Shown: positions 6,278 to 6,512 of the stretch, one piece after another
Layout of the letters: each line of letters begins with the position of its first letter
How positions within the stretch are numbered: the first letter of the stretch is position 1
Assembly: GCA_020832725.1 (NCBI GenBank)
Contig: JAFIEC010000133.1
Location: 1-6,512, forward strand
DNA length: 6,512 nucleotides
Source: Paracoccaceae bacterium
GTDB lineage: Bacteria; Pseudomonadota; Alphaproteobacteria; Rhodobacterales; Rhodobacteraceae
Reading direction: 5' to 3'
The notes under the pieces: generated by a model
Seen by the model: the letters and a program-made list of their open reading frames with translations, nothing else
Databases searched by the model: none
What the model was told of the DNA's origin: nothing
Position numbers and translations under genes: made by a program

Positions 6278-6512
6278 ATGCCGTCTGACATCGAGATCGC
6301 CCGCGCCGCCCGCAAGCTGCCCATGCCGGAGATTGCCGCGCGGCTGTCGATCCCCGCCGAGGCGCTGGTTCCCTATGGCCATGACAAGGCCAAGATCGAC
6401 CGCAACTTTACCGACGCGGCCCGTGCCCGCCCCCGGGGGCGTGTTGTTATGGGGGCCCCCAAAACCCCCACCCCCGCGGGCCGGGGGCACACCCCCACCC
6501 CCCGCGGGGGGG
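6278..6512 (+). CDS. fhs: Formate-tetrahydrofolate ligase, N-terminal fragment (3' end outside window, last part corrupted)
   Basis: Fhs joins formate to tetrahydrofolate using ATP, giving 10-formyl-THF for one-carbon metabolism in the cytoplasm. The full enzyme is about 555 residues; only the first 78 codons are here. Residues 1-42 match the conserved N-terminus: SDIEIARAARKLPMPEIAAR, then the GIPE-like SIPAEALVPYG, and HDKAKID. It runs off the window edge. From about residue 51 (base 6430) the sequence degrades. The phosphate-binding loop, normally NPTPAGEGKTTT, reads TPTPAGRGHTPTP. The frame is kept, but codons such as CGT GTT GTT and long G or C runs are unlike the rest of the window. I treat this as base-call error and not as a broken enzyme. 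It diverges from the ABC operon and has no evident functional link to it. Confidence 0.93.
   Translation, partial: MPSDIEIARAARKLPMPEIAARLSIPAEALVPYGHDKAKIDRNFTDAARARPRGRVVMGAPKTPTPAGRGHTPTPRGG
6430..6512. other. Degraded C/G-rich window end inside fhs, probable sequencing artefact
   Basis: The last 80 or so bases are filled with runs of C and G. Compared codon by codon with the conserved fhs P-loop region, the changes are substitutions to G or C with the length preserved, as expected from failing base calls at a read end. It mirrors the poly-C start of the window. Confidence 0.75.

Overview
The window looks like chromosomal DNA from a high-GC alphaproteobacterium, most likely a member of the Rhodobacterales (Rhodobacter/Paracoccus/Roseobacter group). 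The basis is strong G/C preference at third codon positions, tight gene packing, and the resemblance from memory of the FliG-like and MATE proteins to those lineages. No database search was run. Both ends are unreliable. Bases 1-97 are almost pure C, and from about 6430 the sequence slides into C/G runs inside a recognisable gene. This looks like poor read ends rather than biology.

Left part, + strand: the C-terminal half of a MATE-family (DinF/NorM type) multidrug efflux protein (98-838, cut at its 5' end). It is followed after 7 nt by a divergent FliG-type flagellar motor switch protein (846-1961). The two are probably co-transcribed.

Middle and right part, - strand: a compact three-gene operon read from right to left. 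It encodes an ABC ATPase (6133-5477), an 800-residue permease carrying two FtsX-type units in one chain (5477-3075), and a secreted lipocalin-like protein of the CrtC/AttH type (3073-2006). The genes overlap by 1 nt or are separated by 1 nt. The set matches the AttEFGH-type ABC system, with AttF and AttG fused. A reasonable model is that the ATPase and permease form an inner-membrane, mechanotransmission-type (LolCDE/MacB-like) machine that works with the exported lipocalin-like protein on a hydrophobic or envelope molecule. The substrate is unknown.

Right edge, + strand: the start of fhs (formate-tetrahydrofolate ligase, 6278 to the end), diverging from the ABC operon across a 144-nt intergenic region that carries a GC-rich hairpin. 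The + and - operons converge at 1962-2005, where there is a small GC hairpin.

I found no mobile element, CRISPR array, tRNA or rRNA. The least-described elements are the AttEFGH-like operon and the FliG homologue with altered functional motifs. Neither amounts to a clearly new system on sequence alone.
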